This document shows positions 16,690 to 26,003 of a DNA stretch of 64,000 nt, piece after piece. The number at the start of each line of letters is the position of its first letter. Positions within the stretch are counted from its first letter, which is position 1. The stretch lies in contig NZ_AP024900.1 in the NCBI RefSeq assembly GCF_024347075.1, forward strand, positions 1,364,001 to 1,428,000, in the 5' to 3' direction. Source of the DNA: Vibrio rarus (GTDB taxonomy: Bacteria > Pseudomonadota > Gammaproteobacteria > Enterobacterales > Vibrionaceae). The translations under genes and the position numbers were made by a program. The notes under the pieces were generated by a model. It was given only the letters and a program-made list of their open reading frames with translations. It searched no databases and was not told the DNA's origin.

Positions 16690-16770
16690 AACCTATCCCC
16701 GTCAGTAAATAAGCACAGTAATAGTTAATGAAAAGACAAAGCCACTCATTAAACCTGTGCTTAATAATAT

Positions 16771-16798
16771 AAGCAATGGCCTAGGTCATTGCTTTGTC
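16771..16798 (+). terminator. possible terminator after fabA
   Basis: An 8-bp stem AAGCAATG / CATTGCTT (16771-16794) with only a short T stretch after it. It lies between convergent fabA and rmf. Confidence 0.4.
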
Positions 16799-16800
16799 CT

Positions 16801-16808
16801 CCCTACCC
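16801..16808 (-). other. KOPS-like octamer pointing to dif
   Basis: CCCTACCC is GGGTAGGG on the minus strand, matching the FtsK-orienting sequence GGGNAGGG. From this side of dif, reading leftward, it directs FtsK towards dif. Confidence 0.5.
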
Positions 16809-16930
16809 TAAAGAATGGTTTTTATGCAGTGATACTTAATTGCGCTGATTCTTCCTTAATAACATATTAGTTATAGTGCGTTAGGTAATTTAAAATAAGG
16901 CCCCAAAATGGAGCCATAATAGAAGGAAGG

Positions 16931-17104
16931 TTATTTATAAAGACCGGACTCTACATCACCTTTTGCGTCTCGCCAACCTCCTAGCCACTGAGATTTAGCA
17001 TCGGTTTGTTGGTATGGGCAAGTATCGCTAGAACGACCATTTAGACCCGCTTTATAACCTTGGGACTGTGCTCTCTCAAGACGGTCGCGTTTTTGTCTCT
17101 TCAT
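16931..17104 (-). CDS. rmf: ribosome modulation factor RMF
   Basis: Small stationary-phase protein that joins 70S ribosomes into inactive 100S dimers. The 57-residue product starts MKRQKRDRLERAQSQGYKAG, continues LNGRSSDTCPY and QWLGGWRDAKGD, and ends VESGLYK. This aligns along its whole length with Escherichia coli RMF (55 residues). AGAGGA precedes the ATG at 17104 by about 7 bp. It is convergent with fabA, the conserved gamma-proteobacterial arrangement. It is easy to miss because of its size. Control by growth phase or ppGpp is known for the family; no promoter element was identified here. Confidence 0.96.
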   Translation of the reverse strand: MKRQKRDRLERAQSQGYKAGLNGRSSDTCPYQQTDAKSQWLGGWRDAKGDVESGLYK

Positions 17105-17365
17105 AGTTAATCCTCTAACCTTTTATTTAAGCAACTTAGGGCTATAACTCGCTACTTTCAACATAAATGTTGTTGATAACACTTGGCAACAGATGATCTT
17201 AACAATCCTTATGAATACAATTAAGTCCTAGCAATTCCCATTGAGTGGCCATAGTTAATCAATGCCTCCCTATCAATGTCTTTGCTACGCTTCATCGATT
17301 CATTTGCAGTGCATGATATTCAACGCCCTGTATAAGATTCGTCCAAAAACACGATTTTCTCAAGT
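17105..17365. other. rmf upstream region
   Basis: No gene is seen. It holds the rmf promoter (minus strand); no clear operator was recognised. Confidence 0.4.
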
Positions 17366-17403
17366 ATAAAAAAAGGACAAGCTCATAAATTGTGAGTTTG
17401 TCC
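17366..17403 (-). terminator. terminator of the uup / DUF3466 transcript
   Basis: On the minus strand GGACAAACTCA / TGAGCTTGTCC (one mismatch) with an 8-nt loop is followed by seven T. It lies 34 bp after the DUF3466 stop codon. Confidence 0.9.
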
Positions 17404-17436
17404 TAATTTAACGTAATGGCTATTGAGCAAAGATAA

Positions 17437-19410
17437 CTAGCGTTTGTATTTTCTGCGAACACCCGCTAAAGCTAATAAAAGCAAAGACCATGGTCCCAAA
17501 CTGCCCGCTTGACGACTGATCGCTTCTTGTTCAACACTGCGAGGTATGATGGTCACAGTTGCGTCAGGATCATCAAGATCAACCGTTGGCTCCAGTTTAA
17601 CGGCCACCACTTTCTCAATGTCAGTACCGCCACCACAGTAGGCATTATGTCCGGTGTTATCATAACCACTGGCACAATATAATGCAGTCGCCGCGATTTC
17701 ACCTTTATCATTAATGTCTGATGCGGCAATGATACGGTAATGGTTATTAGTGCCTGACACGTTTTCGTCATTGGTTAAATCATCTAACCACCAAGCTTTG
17801 TTTTCAAATAAGGCGCGACGATGAGCATGAGTGCCCGTAAAGTCATAAGGGTTAATAAAGCCTCTATGTCTACGTTGCTTACCATTATATTCTCGCGCCG
17901 TTTCAGCATCTATGGTACCCACAATTTCATTGTAGTTATTCACAGAAGCGGCAATACCACCTGAACCAACAAAGAAGATAGACTCACTCGTTTCAGACAA
18001 ATAGGTGGCCTTCGGCGTGTCAGCATTAGCATCAGCAACAAAAATACGGCTGGCTGCTGCACCATTTTCAGGGTAATAACCACTACGTTTTGACTCGCCA
18101 ATGACTAACAAGTTGTTGTTAATGTCTGTGGCTCGAGAGTTGGAGTAAATATAATGATCACCATGTTCCACTTCTGCGCCAGAGATATAGGTGGATTGCC
18201 ACTGGTTATCTTGGGTTAAATCTAGGCTATCTTTGTCAATCGGTCTAAATACAGCCGCTTGCATTAGCAAGTTATTGCTGTCACGGCGGGTATTATAACC
18301 AACTAATATTGGTTGGCCTTCGTAATCTCTGGCATCAGGGTAAATAGGAGCAGAATCCGTTGAACCTTCACTAGCAATTAACTCATGATTAGGAACAATA
18401 GCGCCACGAATACTGGACATATACGACTTTTCAGAGCGGTTAGACTCTGTATCATTGCCATGGCCATCCGTATTCCAAACCGCCACTGACACACCACTGG
18501 TACCCGACTTATTCCACACAAACCCTTTGGTCGAAAAAGCAAAGTTTTGGCAATTAGGCGATGCACCCGGATCATCTATAGCCACATCATTACTGAAACA
18601 GCGGCCAACATCACGACCGTCATAATCCTTTGAGCTGTCTCTGTAATCAAATGGCGTAACAGAGGCACTACCAACGATAAAGGTTTCACCGGTATCGTCT
18701 GCTGGGTATTTGAAAGAATCAAATGCCATAGTGCGACCCATTTTTGTGACAATGTCACTTACCGCTTTGCCATTAAAGGTGGTGGGTGGAGGCAAAATAA
18801 CATCGCCCACAAACCCACGCTCACGATAAGCGAGGCCATATTGACTATTTCCTAATTCATAATAACCACTGCTGGTTAAGCCAATGATGTCATCATCGAC
18901 ACTAAATGCATTGACCACTACGTTATTAGAATCTGCCACTAAGCTACTAGAGCCACCTGGCTTATAATCCGACGTTGGGTTTTGCATCAACTTCTGACCG
19001 GAATTATCGAAACCATGAGCATTGGCTGTATAGCCTTGATAAAAGGCTTCACGCTCTCGCTCTAAGCCACCCGCTCCGTTAATACCATGCCATTGGCGTT
19101 CAGACCAGTTTTCACAACTGTTGTAACCGAGTTGACGATAACAATAGCTTTCAAGATCATACCAATCTAAATAAGTGAACGTATTGTCCATGCCAAAAGG
19201 GGCTTCATCACGAAACGGGATGCCATCGGTACCATCTCGGGTGTCACCGGCGATATTCCCCTTACTATCAATGGCACTGCCGTATGACTCATTACCCAAA
19301 CTGGTGTTAATTGGAACAATTTTATAAAGACTAGTATTGGCACTGGCGCCAAACGAGGCCAAGATTAAACCGGCCACGGCTGATAATTTAAAGATACAAC
19401 TGCGATTCAA
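17437..19410 (-). CDS. DUF3466 family exported protein with C-terminal sorting-like tail
   Basis: Predicted exported protein of 657 residues of the DUF3466 family, common in Vibrio and Shewanella; function unknown. The signal peptide is CIFKLSAVAGLILASFGASA. The middle has several repeats of the NxxGxIxG type (AIDSKGNIAGDTRDG, VNNYNEIVGTIDA, DINDKGEIAATALYC), as in beta-propeller-like extracellular proteins. The end, AGSLGPWSLLLLALAGV followed by RRKYKR, is a small Gly/Ser motif, a membrane segment and a basic tail, resembling GlyGly-CTERM rhombosortase tails. The start is TTG at 19410 with AGGA upstream. It lies 6 bp after uup and is likely the last gene of the rlmKL operon. A perfect matS lies inside it (18746-18758). 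Confidence 0.85.
   Translation of the reverse strand: MNRSCIFKLSAVAGLILASFGASANTSLYKIVPINTSLGNESYGSAIDSKGNIAGDTRDGTDGIPFRDEAPFGMDNTFTYLDWYDLESYCYRQLGYNSCENWSERQWHGINGAGGLEREREAFYQGYTANAHGFDNSGQKLMQNPTSDYKPGGSSSLVADSNNVVVNAFSVDDDIIGLTSSGYYELGNSQYGLAYRERGFVGDVILPPPTTFNGKAVSDIVTKMGRTMAFDSFKYPADDTGETFIVGSASVTPFDYRDSSKDYDGRDVGRCFSNDVAIDDPGASPNCQNFAFSTKGFVWNKSGTSGVSVAVWNTDGHGNDTESNRSEKSYMSSIRGAIVPNHELIASEGSTDSAPIYPDARDYEGQPILVGYNTRRDSNNLLMQAAVFRPIDKDSLDLTQDNQWQSTYISGAEVEHGDHYIYSNSRATDINNNLLVIGESKRSGYYPENGAAASRIFVADANADTPKATYLSETSESIFFVGSGGIAASVNNYNEIVGTIDAETAREYNGKQRRHRGFINPYDFTGTHAHRRALFENKAWWLDDLTNDENVSGTNNHYRIIAASDINDKGEIAATALYCASGYDNTGHNAYCGGGTDIEKVVAVKLEPTVDLDDPDATVTIIPRSVEQEAISRQAGSLGPWSLLLLALAGVRRKYKR
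18746..18758. other. matS: matS site (perfect)
   Basis: GTGACAATGTCAC fits GTGACRNYGTCAC at all positions. It lies inside the DUF3466 gene, 5.5 kb from dif. Confidence 0.85.
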
Positions 19411-19416
19411 AATATC

Positions 19417-21330
19417 TTATTCCTGCTGCATTGCTTCGAGCTCTTCCCAACGCTCAAATGCGATTTCTAATTCCTGTTCCTTAGACGCTAATTGTTCAAG
19501 TACAGGCTGTGTTTCTTCTACAGGAAGGGCAAAAAATGCCACGTCATTAACTCTTTCCTGTAGGTTATCAATTTGTTGTTCGAGATCTTCTAAAAGTTGC
19601 GGTAATGATTCTAACTCACGTTGCAACTTATACGACAACTTTTTGCTGGTATTGCGACTTGGTTTGCTGGCTGGTTTAGGATTAACCACTACCTCACTGC
19701 TGCTTGCGACAAATTCTTTGCGAGAAGCAAGAACCTGTTTCCGCTGCTGCTGTGCATCATGATAACCACCAACAAACTCTTCAATGCGCCCATTACCTTC
19801 AAAAATCCAACTGGCCATGACAGTGTTGTCCACAAATTCACGGTCGTGACTGACTAAAAGTAATGTCCCCTGATAGTTGGCAAGCAAATCTTCTAAAAGT
19901 TCCAATGTTTCGATATCTAAATCATTGGTCGGTTCATCGAGTACCAATAAATTGTTCGATTTAAGGAAAATTCGCGCCAATAATAAGCGGTTTTTCTCAC
20001 CACCAGAAAGCGCCTTAACCGGTGAACGAGCACGACGAGGAGAGAACAAGAAATCTTGCAAATAACTTAATGCATGACGCTCACGGCCACCCACTGTCAC
20101 TTCTTGTTTGCCATCGGCTAAGTTATCAATCACGGTTTTTTCAGGATCAAGGGCTTCACGGTATTGATCAAAATAAGCAATATCGAGTTTGGTACCACAG
20201 TGCAGACGACCACTATCTGGTTGTAATTCACCAAGCATCAACTTCAGCAAGGTACTTTTACCACAACCATTAGGACCAATTAAGGCAATTTTGTCGCCAC
20301 GCATAACCGTGAAGCTAAAGTCATCAACAATGGTTTTGCCATCAATACTGTAACTCACATTTTGCGCTTCAAATACGATCTTACCACTGCGAGCACCGTC
20401 ATCAATTTCAATTTTGGCTTTGCCCTGCACGGCTATTCTGTCTTTACGTTCGTTACGTAATTGCTTTAATGCACGCACACGCCCTTCGTTACGAGTACGG
20501 CGTGCCTTAATGCCTTGTCTTATCCAAGTTTCTTCTTGAGCGAGCTTTTTATCAAACTCCGCATTTTGTGCTTCTTCTACACGAATCGCTTCTTCTTTAT
20601 CAATCAAATACTGTTGGTAGTTACCAGGAAACGATGACAATTTACCACGATCTAAGTCGACAATGCGTGTGGCCATAGATTGAATAAAGCTACGGTCATG
20701 GGAAATAAAGATAATGGCACCACGAAAATCTTTTAAAAAAGTCTCTAACCATTCAATGGTCGTCACATCCAAATGGTTGGTAGGCTCATCTAAAAGTAAT
20801 ACGTCAGGATCGCACACTAAGGCACGAGCAAGAGCGGCTTTACGTTGCCAACCGCCGGATAAGTCCGTGAGTAAAGTGTGGCCATCTAAAGCTAGCGCTT
20901 CTAATACATTAGTTATGCGGCTTTCAAAGCGCCACGCACCACTATGGTCCAACTGTTCTTGAACCTTAGATAAGCGATTAATGTTCTTTTCACTTGGGTC
21001 TTCAGCCACAAGATCCAGCAGATCTTGATAGATCTTAAGTTGCTTGCCTATCTCTGCCAGCCCTTGAGACACATACTCATAAACAGTACCCGCTTGATTA
21101 CGAGGTGGATCTTGCTCTAGACGAGAAACCACGACATCTTGGGTAATTTGCATATGACCATCGTCCATTTGCACATCACCGGCGATGACTTTCATCAAAG
21201 TGGATTTACCCGCCCCATTGCGTCCGACTAAACAGACACGTTCATGCTCTTGTAGCTGAAAATCAGCTTTATCTAATAAAGGAATATCGCCAAACGCGAG
21301 TTGACCATTATGAATGGTAAGTAATGCCAT
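19417..21330 (-). CDS. uup: ABC-F ATPase Uup
   Basis: Soluble ABC-F protein acting on ribosomes or DNA intermediates; loss raises precise transposon excision in Escherichia coli. The product has 637 residues with two ABC domains. Walker A motifs are GRNGAGKS and GPNGCGKS, signatures are LSGGWQRKAALARAL and LSGGEKNRLLLARI, and Walker B motifs are LLLDEPTNHLD and LVLDEPTNDLD. The inter-domain linker is rich in Arg (KARRTRNEGRVRALKQLRNE). The C-terminal coiled coil (about residues 565-635) is Glu/Leu-rich, as expected for Uup. Its start overlaps the glutaredoxin-like gene by 23 bp, so translational coupling is likely. Confidence 0.96.
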   Translation of the reverse strand: MALLTIHNGQLAFGDIPLLDKADFQLQEHERVCLVGRNGAGKSTLMKVIAGDVQMDDGHMQITQDVVVSRLEQDPPRNQAGTVYEYVSQGLAEIGKQLKIYQDLLDLVAEDPSEKNINRLSKVQEQLDHSGAWRFESRITNVLEALALDGHTLLTDLSGGWQRKAALARALVCDPDVLLLDEPTNHLDVTTIEWLETFLKDFRGAIIFISHDRSFIQSMATRIVDLDRGKLSSFPGNYQQYLIDKEEAIRVEEAQNAEFDKKLAQEETWIRQGIKARRTRNEGRVRALKQLRNERKDRIAVQGKAKIEIDDGARSGKIVFEAQNVSYSIDGKTIVDDFSFTVMRGDKIALIGPNGCGKSTLLKLMLGELQPDSGRLHCGTKLDIAYFDQYREALDPEKTVIDNLADGKQEVTVGGRERHALSYLQDFLFSPRRARSPVKALSGGEKNRLLLARIFLKSNNLLVLDEPTNDLDIETLELLEDLLANYQGTLLLVSHDREFVDNTVMASWIFEGNGRIEEFVGGYHDAQQQRKQVLASRKEFVASSSEVVVNPKPASKPSRNTSKKLSYKLQRELESLPQLLEDLEQQIDNLQERVNDVAFFALPVEETQPVLEQLASKEQELEIAFERWEELEAMQQE

Positions 21331-21547
21331 TATTGTCTAACCAATGTTGTAATTGTTGTAAGTTAAAGGGCCAATTGAGCTGTGAATCATTAACAGAGAC
21401 CACGGGGATAGTGACCCCGTAACGTGCAAACAATTCATCATCAAAAGCAATATCAATCACCTTGGCATGGATGCCACAGGTGGTGAGTTGTGCTTGCGCC
21501 AACTCACATAGATGACACCCTTCAGTACTATAAAGGATGACTGTCAC
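21308..21547 (-). CDS. small glutaredoxin-like protein (DUF836 type)
   Basis: A 79-residue thioredoxin-fold protein with LYSTEGCHLCELAQ at the N-terminus (Cys11-x-x-Cys14) and the cis-Pro region VTIPVVSVN. This is the short glutaredoxin-like (DUF836) family often placed beside rlmKL in vibrios; it is a probable cytosolic redox protein with unknown partner. The start is GTG, sharing one base with the rlmKL stop (TAGTG at 21545-21549), and the end overlaps uup. It is clearly part of the rlmKL-uup operon. Confidence 0.88.
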   Translation of the reverse strand: MTVILYSTEGCHLCELAQAQLTTCGIHAKVIDIAFDDELFARYGVTIPVVSVNDSQLNWPFNLQQLQHWLDNNGITYHS

Positions 21548-23676
21548 TAATCCTCACTTGCTAAAGACACTAACCAGCAGTTATGAATGTGTTTATTGCG
21601 GGCAAAATCTAAAGGTAAGGTTTTATCGGAAATATTTTGTGCTTGCAGACCGAGCTCTTTTAACCCTTGCATATCCATTTTAAATTGACGCTTGTTATTA
21701 GAGAATACTATCGTCCCTTTGGCACGCAACAAGCGTTTAAGGTGCGTCATAAGCTGAATGTGGTCACGTTGAATATCAAAAGTTTGCTTCATGCGTTTTG
21801 AGTTAGAAAACGTAGGAGGATCAATAAAGATAAGATCGTACTGCCCAGTGGCTTTTTCTAACCATTGTAAACAGTCCGCTTGAATGAACTCATGCTGCTT
21901 GCCTTTAATCCCGTTAATGGCCAAGTTTTCTTTGGCCCAATCAAGGTAGGTATTGGACATATCAATGGTTGTGGTGGATTTAGCTCCCCCTACCGCAGCG
22001 TGTACAGTAGCACTGCCCGTGTATGCAAATAGATTTAAGAAGTCACACCCTGCCGCCATTTGACCAATCTTACGACGAGTGAGTTTATGATCTAAGAACA
22101 AACCCGTATCAAGATAATCAAAGAGGTTCACTTTTAAGTGAACGCCATACTCAGACACTTGCATCTGATGGGATTTTTGCGCCAATTTTTGATACTGACT
22201 AGTGCCTTTTTGCTTTTGACGTACTTTAAGCACCACGTTGTTGGCTTCGACTCCAGTCACTTGAATGCTGGCACGGATAATATCGGTTAAGCGACGCTTA
22301 GCCACTTCAGGGTCAATGGTTTTAGGTGCTGCATATTCTTGAATCACTAAATGACCCGGATAAACATCAATGGCCACATTGTAATCCGGCAGATCCGCAT
22401 CATAAATACGGTAACAATCGAGCTGTTCTTTTTTAGCCCACTTGCCAATTTTGCCAATGTTCTTTTTCAAACGGTTAGCAAAATCAGGGGCCACTACTGC
22501 CTCGTGTGATGCACTAGCGGTATTGGCTCTCGCCTTACTAGAAATTGCGTAGTTCTTTTGCAAACAATTGAGTGCGCCGTTATTGGCTTTGTACTGTTTG
22601 TCAGCGCGCATTCTTAGGCAACTGAGTAGCTCATCGGAGCTGGAGAAAATAGACGCATTCCAACCGGCAAACTCAGCTTTAAGTTGCGCACCAAACGCCG
22701 AATAAAGGGCAATAAGGCCCGGTTCGGTACTTAAACGTTCACCGTATGGCGGGTTACAAATTACTGTCCCCTCTGTAGTGTCAGCAGGCGCGGTAATTTG
22801 TGTTGCGTCGCCAAGTCGAAAATCGATCAATCCTTCAATACCAGCACGGATAGCATTTTTCTTCGCGGTTTCTAAAACACGCGCATCGTTATCGTAGCCA
22901 ATCACCGGTACGTCAAACTTATTAATGCCACGACGGCCCACCACTTTAGCTTCAGATTTTACTTCTGCCCAAAGTTCATAATCAAAGTCTTTAAGGTTCT
23001 CAAGACTCCAATTGGTACGCGCATGACCGGGAGCCACATTAGCCGCTAACATAACCGCTTCAATGAGCAAAGTACCTGAGCCACACATAGGGTCGATAAG
23101 CGCACTGCTTTTATTCCATCCACTGCGCATAACAATAGAGGCTGCTAGGGTTTCACGCAAAGGTGCGCGACCCGTCTCGGTACGGTAGCCACGTTGGTTT
23201 AAGCCCTGACCCACCATATCAATACCTAAAATGGCATCTTCACGATGCAAACGAACATGCACGCGAAGATCTGGACGATCTTTACTGATCTGAGGTCTAG
23301 GCAAGTTTGCTTTGGTAAAGGTATCCACAATGGCATCTTTTACCTTCATCGCCCCGTACTGGCTATTACGGATCTCTTTGTTCGTTCCGTTGAAATCTAC
23401 AACAATCGATTTGTGCGCATCAAAGTGATTGGGCCAACGTATAGACATACACGAAAGGTACAAATCCATATCGTCTTGACAGTTAAACTCAGCCAACACT
23501 CGCACAAAACGAGAAGCGGTTCGAGTGGATAAACACGCACGATAAATTTGTTTAAGGTCGGCTTTAAAACGCACCCCTGCCTGCACGGGTTTTGGGTCTA
23601 CTATCCCCAAGTTTTTAAGTTCTTCTACCAATAGATTTTCTAAGCCATTGGCCGTTACGGCAAGGTATTGATGCAT
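21547..23676 (-). CDS. rlmL: bifunctional 23S rRNA methyltransferase RlmKL
   Basis: Methylates 23S rRNA at G2445 (m2G, RlmL part) and G2069 (m7G, RlmK part) using SAM, during assembly of the large subunit. The product has about 709 residues. The N-terminal THUMP region starts [21 protein letters not shown]. The RlmL methyltransferase part has [13 protein letters not shown] and the catalytic [10 protein letters not shown]. The C-terminal RlmK part has [25 protein letters not shown] and [13 protein letters not shown]. The frame could start at GTG 23685; ATG 23676 gives the family N-terminus. Neither has a strong ribosome site. First gene of the operon. Confidence 0.96.
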   Translation of the reverse strand: MHQYLAVTANGLENLLVEELKNLGIVDPKPVQAGVRFKADLKQIYRACLSTRTASRFVRVLAEFNCQDDMDLYLSCMSIRWPNHFDAHKSIVVDFNGTNKEIRNSQYGAMKVKDAIVDTFTKANLPRPQISKDRPDLRVHVRLHREDAILGIDMVGQGLNQRGYRTETGRAPLRETLAASIVMRSGWNKSSALIDPMCGSGTLLIEAVMLAANVAPGHARTNWSLENLKDFDYELWAEVKSEAKVVGRRGINKFDVPVIGYDNDARVLETAKKNAIRAGIEGLIDFRLGDATQITAPADTTEGTVICNPPYGERLSTEPGLIALYSAFGAQLKAEFAGWNASIFSSSDELLSCLRMRADKQYKANNGALNCLQKNYAISSKARANTASASHEAVVAPDFANRLKKNIGKIGKWAKKEQLDCYRIYDADLPDYNVAIDVYPGHLVIQEYAAPKTIDPEVAKRRLTDIIRASIQVTGVEANNVVLKVRQKQKGTSQYQKLAQKSHQMQVSEYGVHLKVNLFDYLDTGLFLDHKLTRRKIGQMAAGCDFLNLFAYTGSATVHAAVGGAKSTTTIDMSNTYLDWAKENLAINGIKGKQHEFIQADCLQWLEKATGQYDLIFIDPPTFSNSKRMKQTFDIQRDHIQLMTHLKRLLRAKGTIVFSNNKRQFKMDMQGLKELGLQAQNISDKTLPLDFARNKHIHNCWLVSLASED

Positions 23677-24130
23677 GCTAATCACTAAGTTGCTAATAAA
23701 ATGGCGTTAATTATAAACACTTCTCGTTATAAATTCCGAAATTTCTCCACTTAATCGTCCTAAATGTTCATTTCTACAGCAGTAATTCATTTTGGTTAAC
23801 TTTCACCAATCTTGATATTAGCCATTGTTGTCTTGTTATCCATGGTGACCAAAATATCACGCCTTACGGCGTAGTGAATACTTATTCACGTCGATTTTGG
23901 TCTATACCAGCACTGTATTTCCACTGAAAGTTACTTACATTTTGTACAAAACAAGGAAATAAATGCGGTCTATAGGTGAAAAAACGCCCCATTGCGAAGC
24001 ATAAAGCATCAAAAATAAATGTAGAAATTGTGTACTTAAATACGCTCCCCTCACATTTAGCTGCGGTTGTGGATGACAAAAGGGGCGATTAATGTATTCA
24101 AGGCCAGTACATCCCCGTGATTTGGGCACA
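23677..24130. other. non-coding stretch with an element-like repeat
   Basis: No gene is supported between rlmKL and the zapC terminator. The part at about 23840-24120 resembles, from memory, dispersed Vibrio/Photobacterium intergenic sequence. It gives overlapping short minus-strand frames (GRFFTYRPHLFPCFVQN; ASQWGVFSPIDRIYFLVLYK) with no ribosome sites. Whether it is a repeat element can only be settled by genome-wide comparison. Confidence 0.35.
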
Positions 24131-24171
24131 AAAAAAAGCCGCTTTAGAGGAAGTCTAAGGCGGCCTTTTTA
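24131..24171 (-). terminator. terminator of zapC
   Basis: GCCGCCTTAGA / TCTAAAGCGGC with a 5-nt loop, followed on the minus strand by eight T. A short T run also exists on the plus side. Confidence 0.9.
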
Positions 24172-24199
24172 TGTGTTCTGTCTTGTTTAAGAAGAGTGG

Positions 24200-24742
24200 T
24201 TACGAAACCATCTGAATATGACTTTGGCAGAATAGTGCGTTGGCAGAGCGCATGCGATCATGCATCACTTTGATAGGCTGACAAAAGCTCAGAGACTTAC
24301 TGCCCGTCAGATAGAAATCATCACTATTTACAGAAACCACTATGCTAGCGGTATCGGATGTCTCTACCACCATGAAGTATCCAGTATTGTATTGGTTTTG
24401 CAGCTCAACTACCTCCCCCTCCATAGGGTGATACCCTTGAGATTGAGTATCAAAAAACCAACTTTTTGGCTGTACAGGCTTATGGAAGCGCTTTACTGCG
24501 ACTGCTTTAAGGACAAGTTCTGCTTGGCGTGGAATAGAAAGAGGTAGGCCTTTTACGGAATCTTGGAAGAGATGATAGATATCGGCATCTTCCACCGAGA
24601 ATTTTTGCGGTTTAAATGCGGCTTCTACCAACACTTTGCGGGCTAAGTTCGAACAAAACACTATATCGTCACTGATCTCTAGCATCAGAGAGGCGTTCTC
24701 GTCATCGTAGTACCAATTCCATGTATCGTTTAGTTTTAGCAT
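24200..24742 (-). CDS. zapC: cell-division protein ZapC
   Basis: Cytosolic Z-ring-associated protein that binds FtsZ and promotes filament bundling. The product has 180 residues and starts MLKLNDTWNWYYDDENASLMLEI. It carries VFCSNLARKVLVEAAF, RQAELVLKAVAVKRF, PKSWFFDTQ and NTGYFMVVE, following the Escherichia coli ZapC pattern throughout. It lies downstream of pyrD in the same direction, as in Escherichia coli (pyrD-zapC). A terminator hairpin between them (24843-24875) makes at least partly separate transcripts likely. Confidence 0.93.
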   Translation of the reverse strand: MLKLNDTWNWYYDDENASLMLEISDDIVFCSNLARKVLVEAAFKPQKFSVEDADIYHLFQDSVKGLPLSIPRQAELVLKAVAVKRFHKPVQPKSWFFDTQSQGYHPMEGEVVELQNQYNTGYFMVVETSDTASIVVSVNSDDFYLTGSKSLSFCQPIKVMHDRMRSANALFCQSHIQMVS

Positions 24743-24842
24743 AACTCAGTCCTGTCTTTAAACTCGGTTCAAGTAAGACGCTACACCATCCCTTTTTTTT
24801 CGGGTCCACGTTACTTCCTGATAATTCTACTAACAGCGGACG

Positions 24843-24875
24843 AAAAAAAAAGGGGAAAATACATTCCCCTTTTTA
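24843..24875 (-). terminator. terminator of pyrD
   Basis: AAAAGGGGAA / TTCCCCTTTT with a 6-nt loop and T runs on both sides, 72 bp after the pyrD stop codon. Confidence 0.88.
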
Positions 24876-24946
24876 TGCTAAATATTGGATTTCACTGCAA
24901 ATAAATTACAGATTTATGCTCACAGACTGAATGTGATACACTTTGA

Positions 24947-25957
24947 CTATAGGTTTTTAACGATATCGCGAACCAAGTTAGGACCGTGGTAGATAAAACC
25001 TGAATAGACTTGGACTAATTGCGCACCCGCTTGCAGTTTCTCTTTGGCAGAGACATAAGAGTCAATACCGCCGACACCGATAACAGGGATGTCATCACCT
25101 AGTTGCTCATGCAACTTAGCCACAACTTCCGTACTGCGTAATTGTAAAGGACGACCACTGAGTCCCCCCACTTCATCCGCAAACTTCATGCCTTCGACCA
25201 TTGAACGATCCAATGTCGTATTGGTGGCAATCACACCATCAATAGCGTGCTTACGTAAAGAGTCACAAATTTGAACAATTTCATCATCGCTCAAGTCAGG
25301 GGCAATTTTTAAAGCAAGAGGTACATAGTTACCGTGTAACTCATGCAACTCAGTTTGCTTCGCTTTTAAGTCGCTAAGCAAAGAATCGAGTGCATCACCA
25401 TACTGCAAAGTACGAAGGTTTGGCGTATTAGGCGAAGAGATATTTACTGCAATATAACCTGCATATTGATATACCTTCTCCATACAGATCAGGTAGTCGC
25501 TGTTACCTTCTTCAATCGGTGTATCTTTGTTTTTGCCAATGTTGATGCCTAGAACGCAATCAAACTTAGCTTTTTTGACATTCTCAACCAAAGCATCAAC
25601 ACCAAGGTTATTGAAACCCATACGGTTAATAATGCCTTCCGCTTCTAATAAACGGAACATACGTGGTTTATCATTACCTGGTTGTGGACGTGGTGTGACG
25701 GTCCCTACTTCAACGCAACCAAAGCCCATTGCATCAAATGCTTCAATACATTCAGCATTTTTGTCTAAGCCCGCAGCGAGACCCACAGGGTTTTTAAAAG
25801 TGATACCCATGCACTCTACAGGACGACTCGGCAGTTTTTGACGATAGAACAGATCAAGAGGAGTGCCGGTGAATTTTGGAAGATAGTTAATAGCAAGATC
25901 ATGCGCCGTTTCGGCGTTGAATTGAAATAAGCCAGTTCTGGCAAGACGGTACAGCAT
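24947..25957 (-). CDS. pyrD: dihydroorotate dehydrogenase (quinone), class 2
   Basis: Membrane-associated flavoprotein of pyrimidine synthesis; it oxidises dihydroorotate to orotate and passes electrons to quinone. The product has 336 residues, the family length. It has an N-terminal helix [19 protein letters not shown], then [16 protein letters not shown], the FMN-binding [16 protein letters not shown], and [12 protein letters not shown] with the catalytic Ser. Later motifs are [17 protein letters not shown] and [11 protein letters not shown]. The gene follows the gdhB terminator closely (11 bp), so its promoter must lie within or around that hairpin, or readthrough from gdhB is used. Confidence 0.97.
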   Translation of the reverse strand: MLYRLARTGLFQFNAETAHDLAINYLPKFTGTPLDLFYRQKLPSRPVECMGITFKNPVGLAAGLDKNAECIEAFDAMGFGCVEVGTVTPRPQPGNDKPRMFRLLEAEGIINRMGFNNLGVDALVENVKKAKFDCVLGINIGKNKDTPIEEGNSDYLICMEKVYQYAGYIAVNISSPNTPNLRTLQYGDALDSLLSDLKAKQTELHELHGNYVPLALKIAPDLSDDEIVQICDSLRKHAIDGVIATNTTLDRSMVEGMKFADEVGGLSGRPLQLRSTEVVAKLHEQLGDDIPVIGVGGIDSYVSAKEKLQAGAQLVQVYSGFIYHGPNLVRDIVKNL

Positions 25958-25967
25958 TGTGCCTCCG

Positions 25968-25997
25968 ATAAAAAAAAGCCCCGTATAAACGGGGCTG
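25968..25997 (-). terminator. terminator of gdhB
   Basis: AGCCCCGT / ACGGGGCT (25978-25996) with a 4-nt loop and, on the minus strand, seven T at 25971-25977. It lies between gdhB and pyrD. Confidence 0.9.
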
Positions 25998-26003
25998 TAT
26001 TAT

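Noticed and set aside
23882..24129. Two overlapping minus-strand frames between rlmKL and zapC
   Set aside because: Overlapping frames without ribosome sites and lying in repeat-like DNA; not supported as genes.
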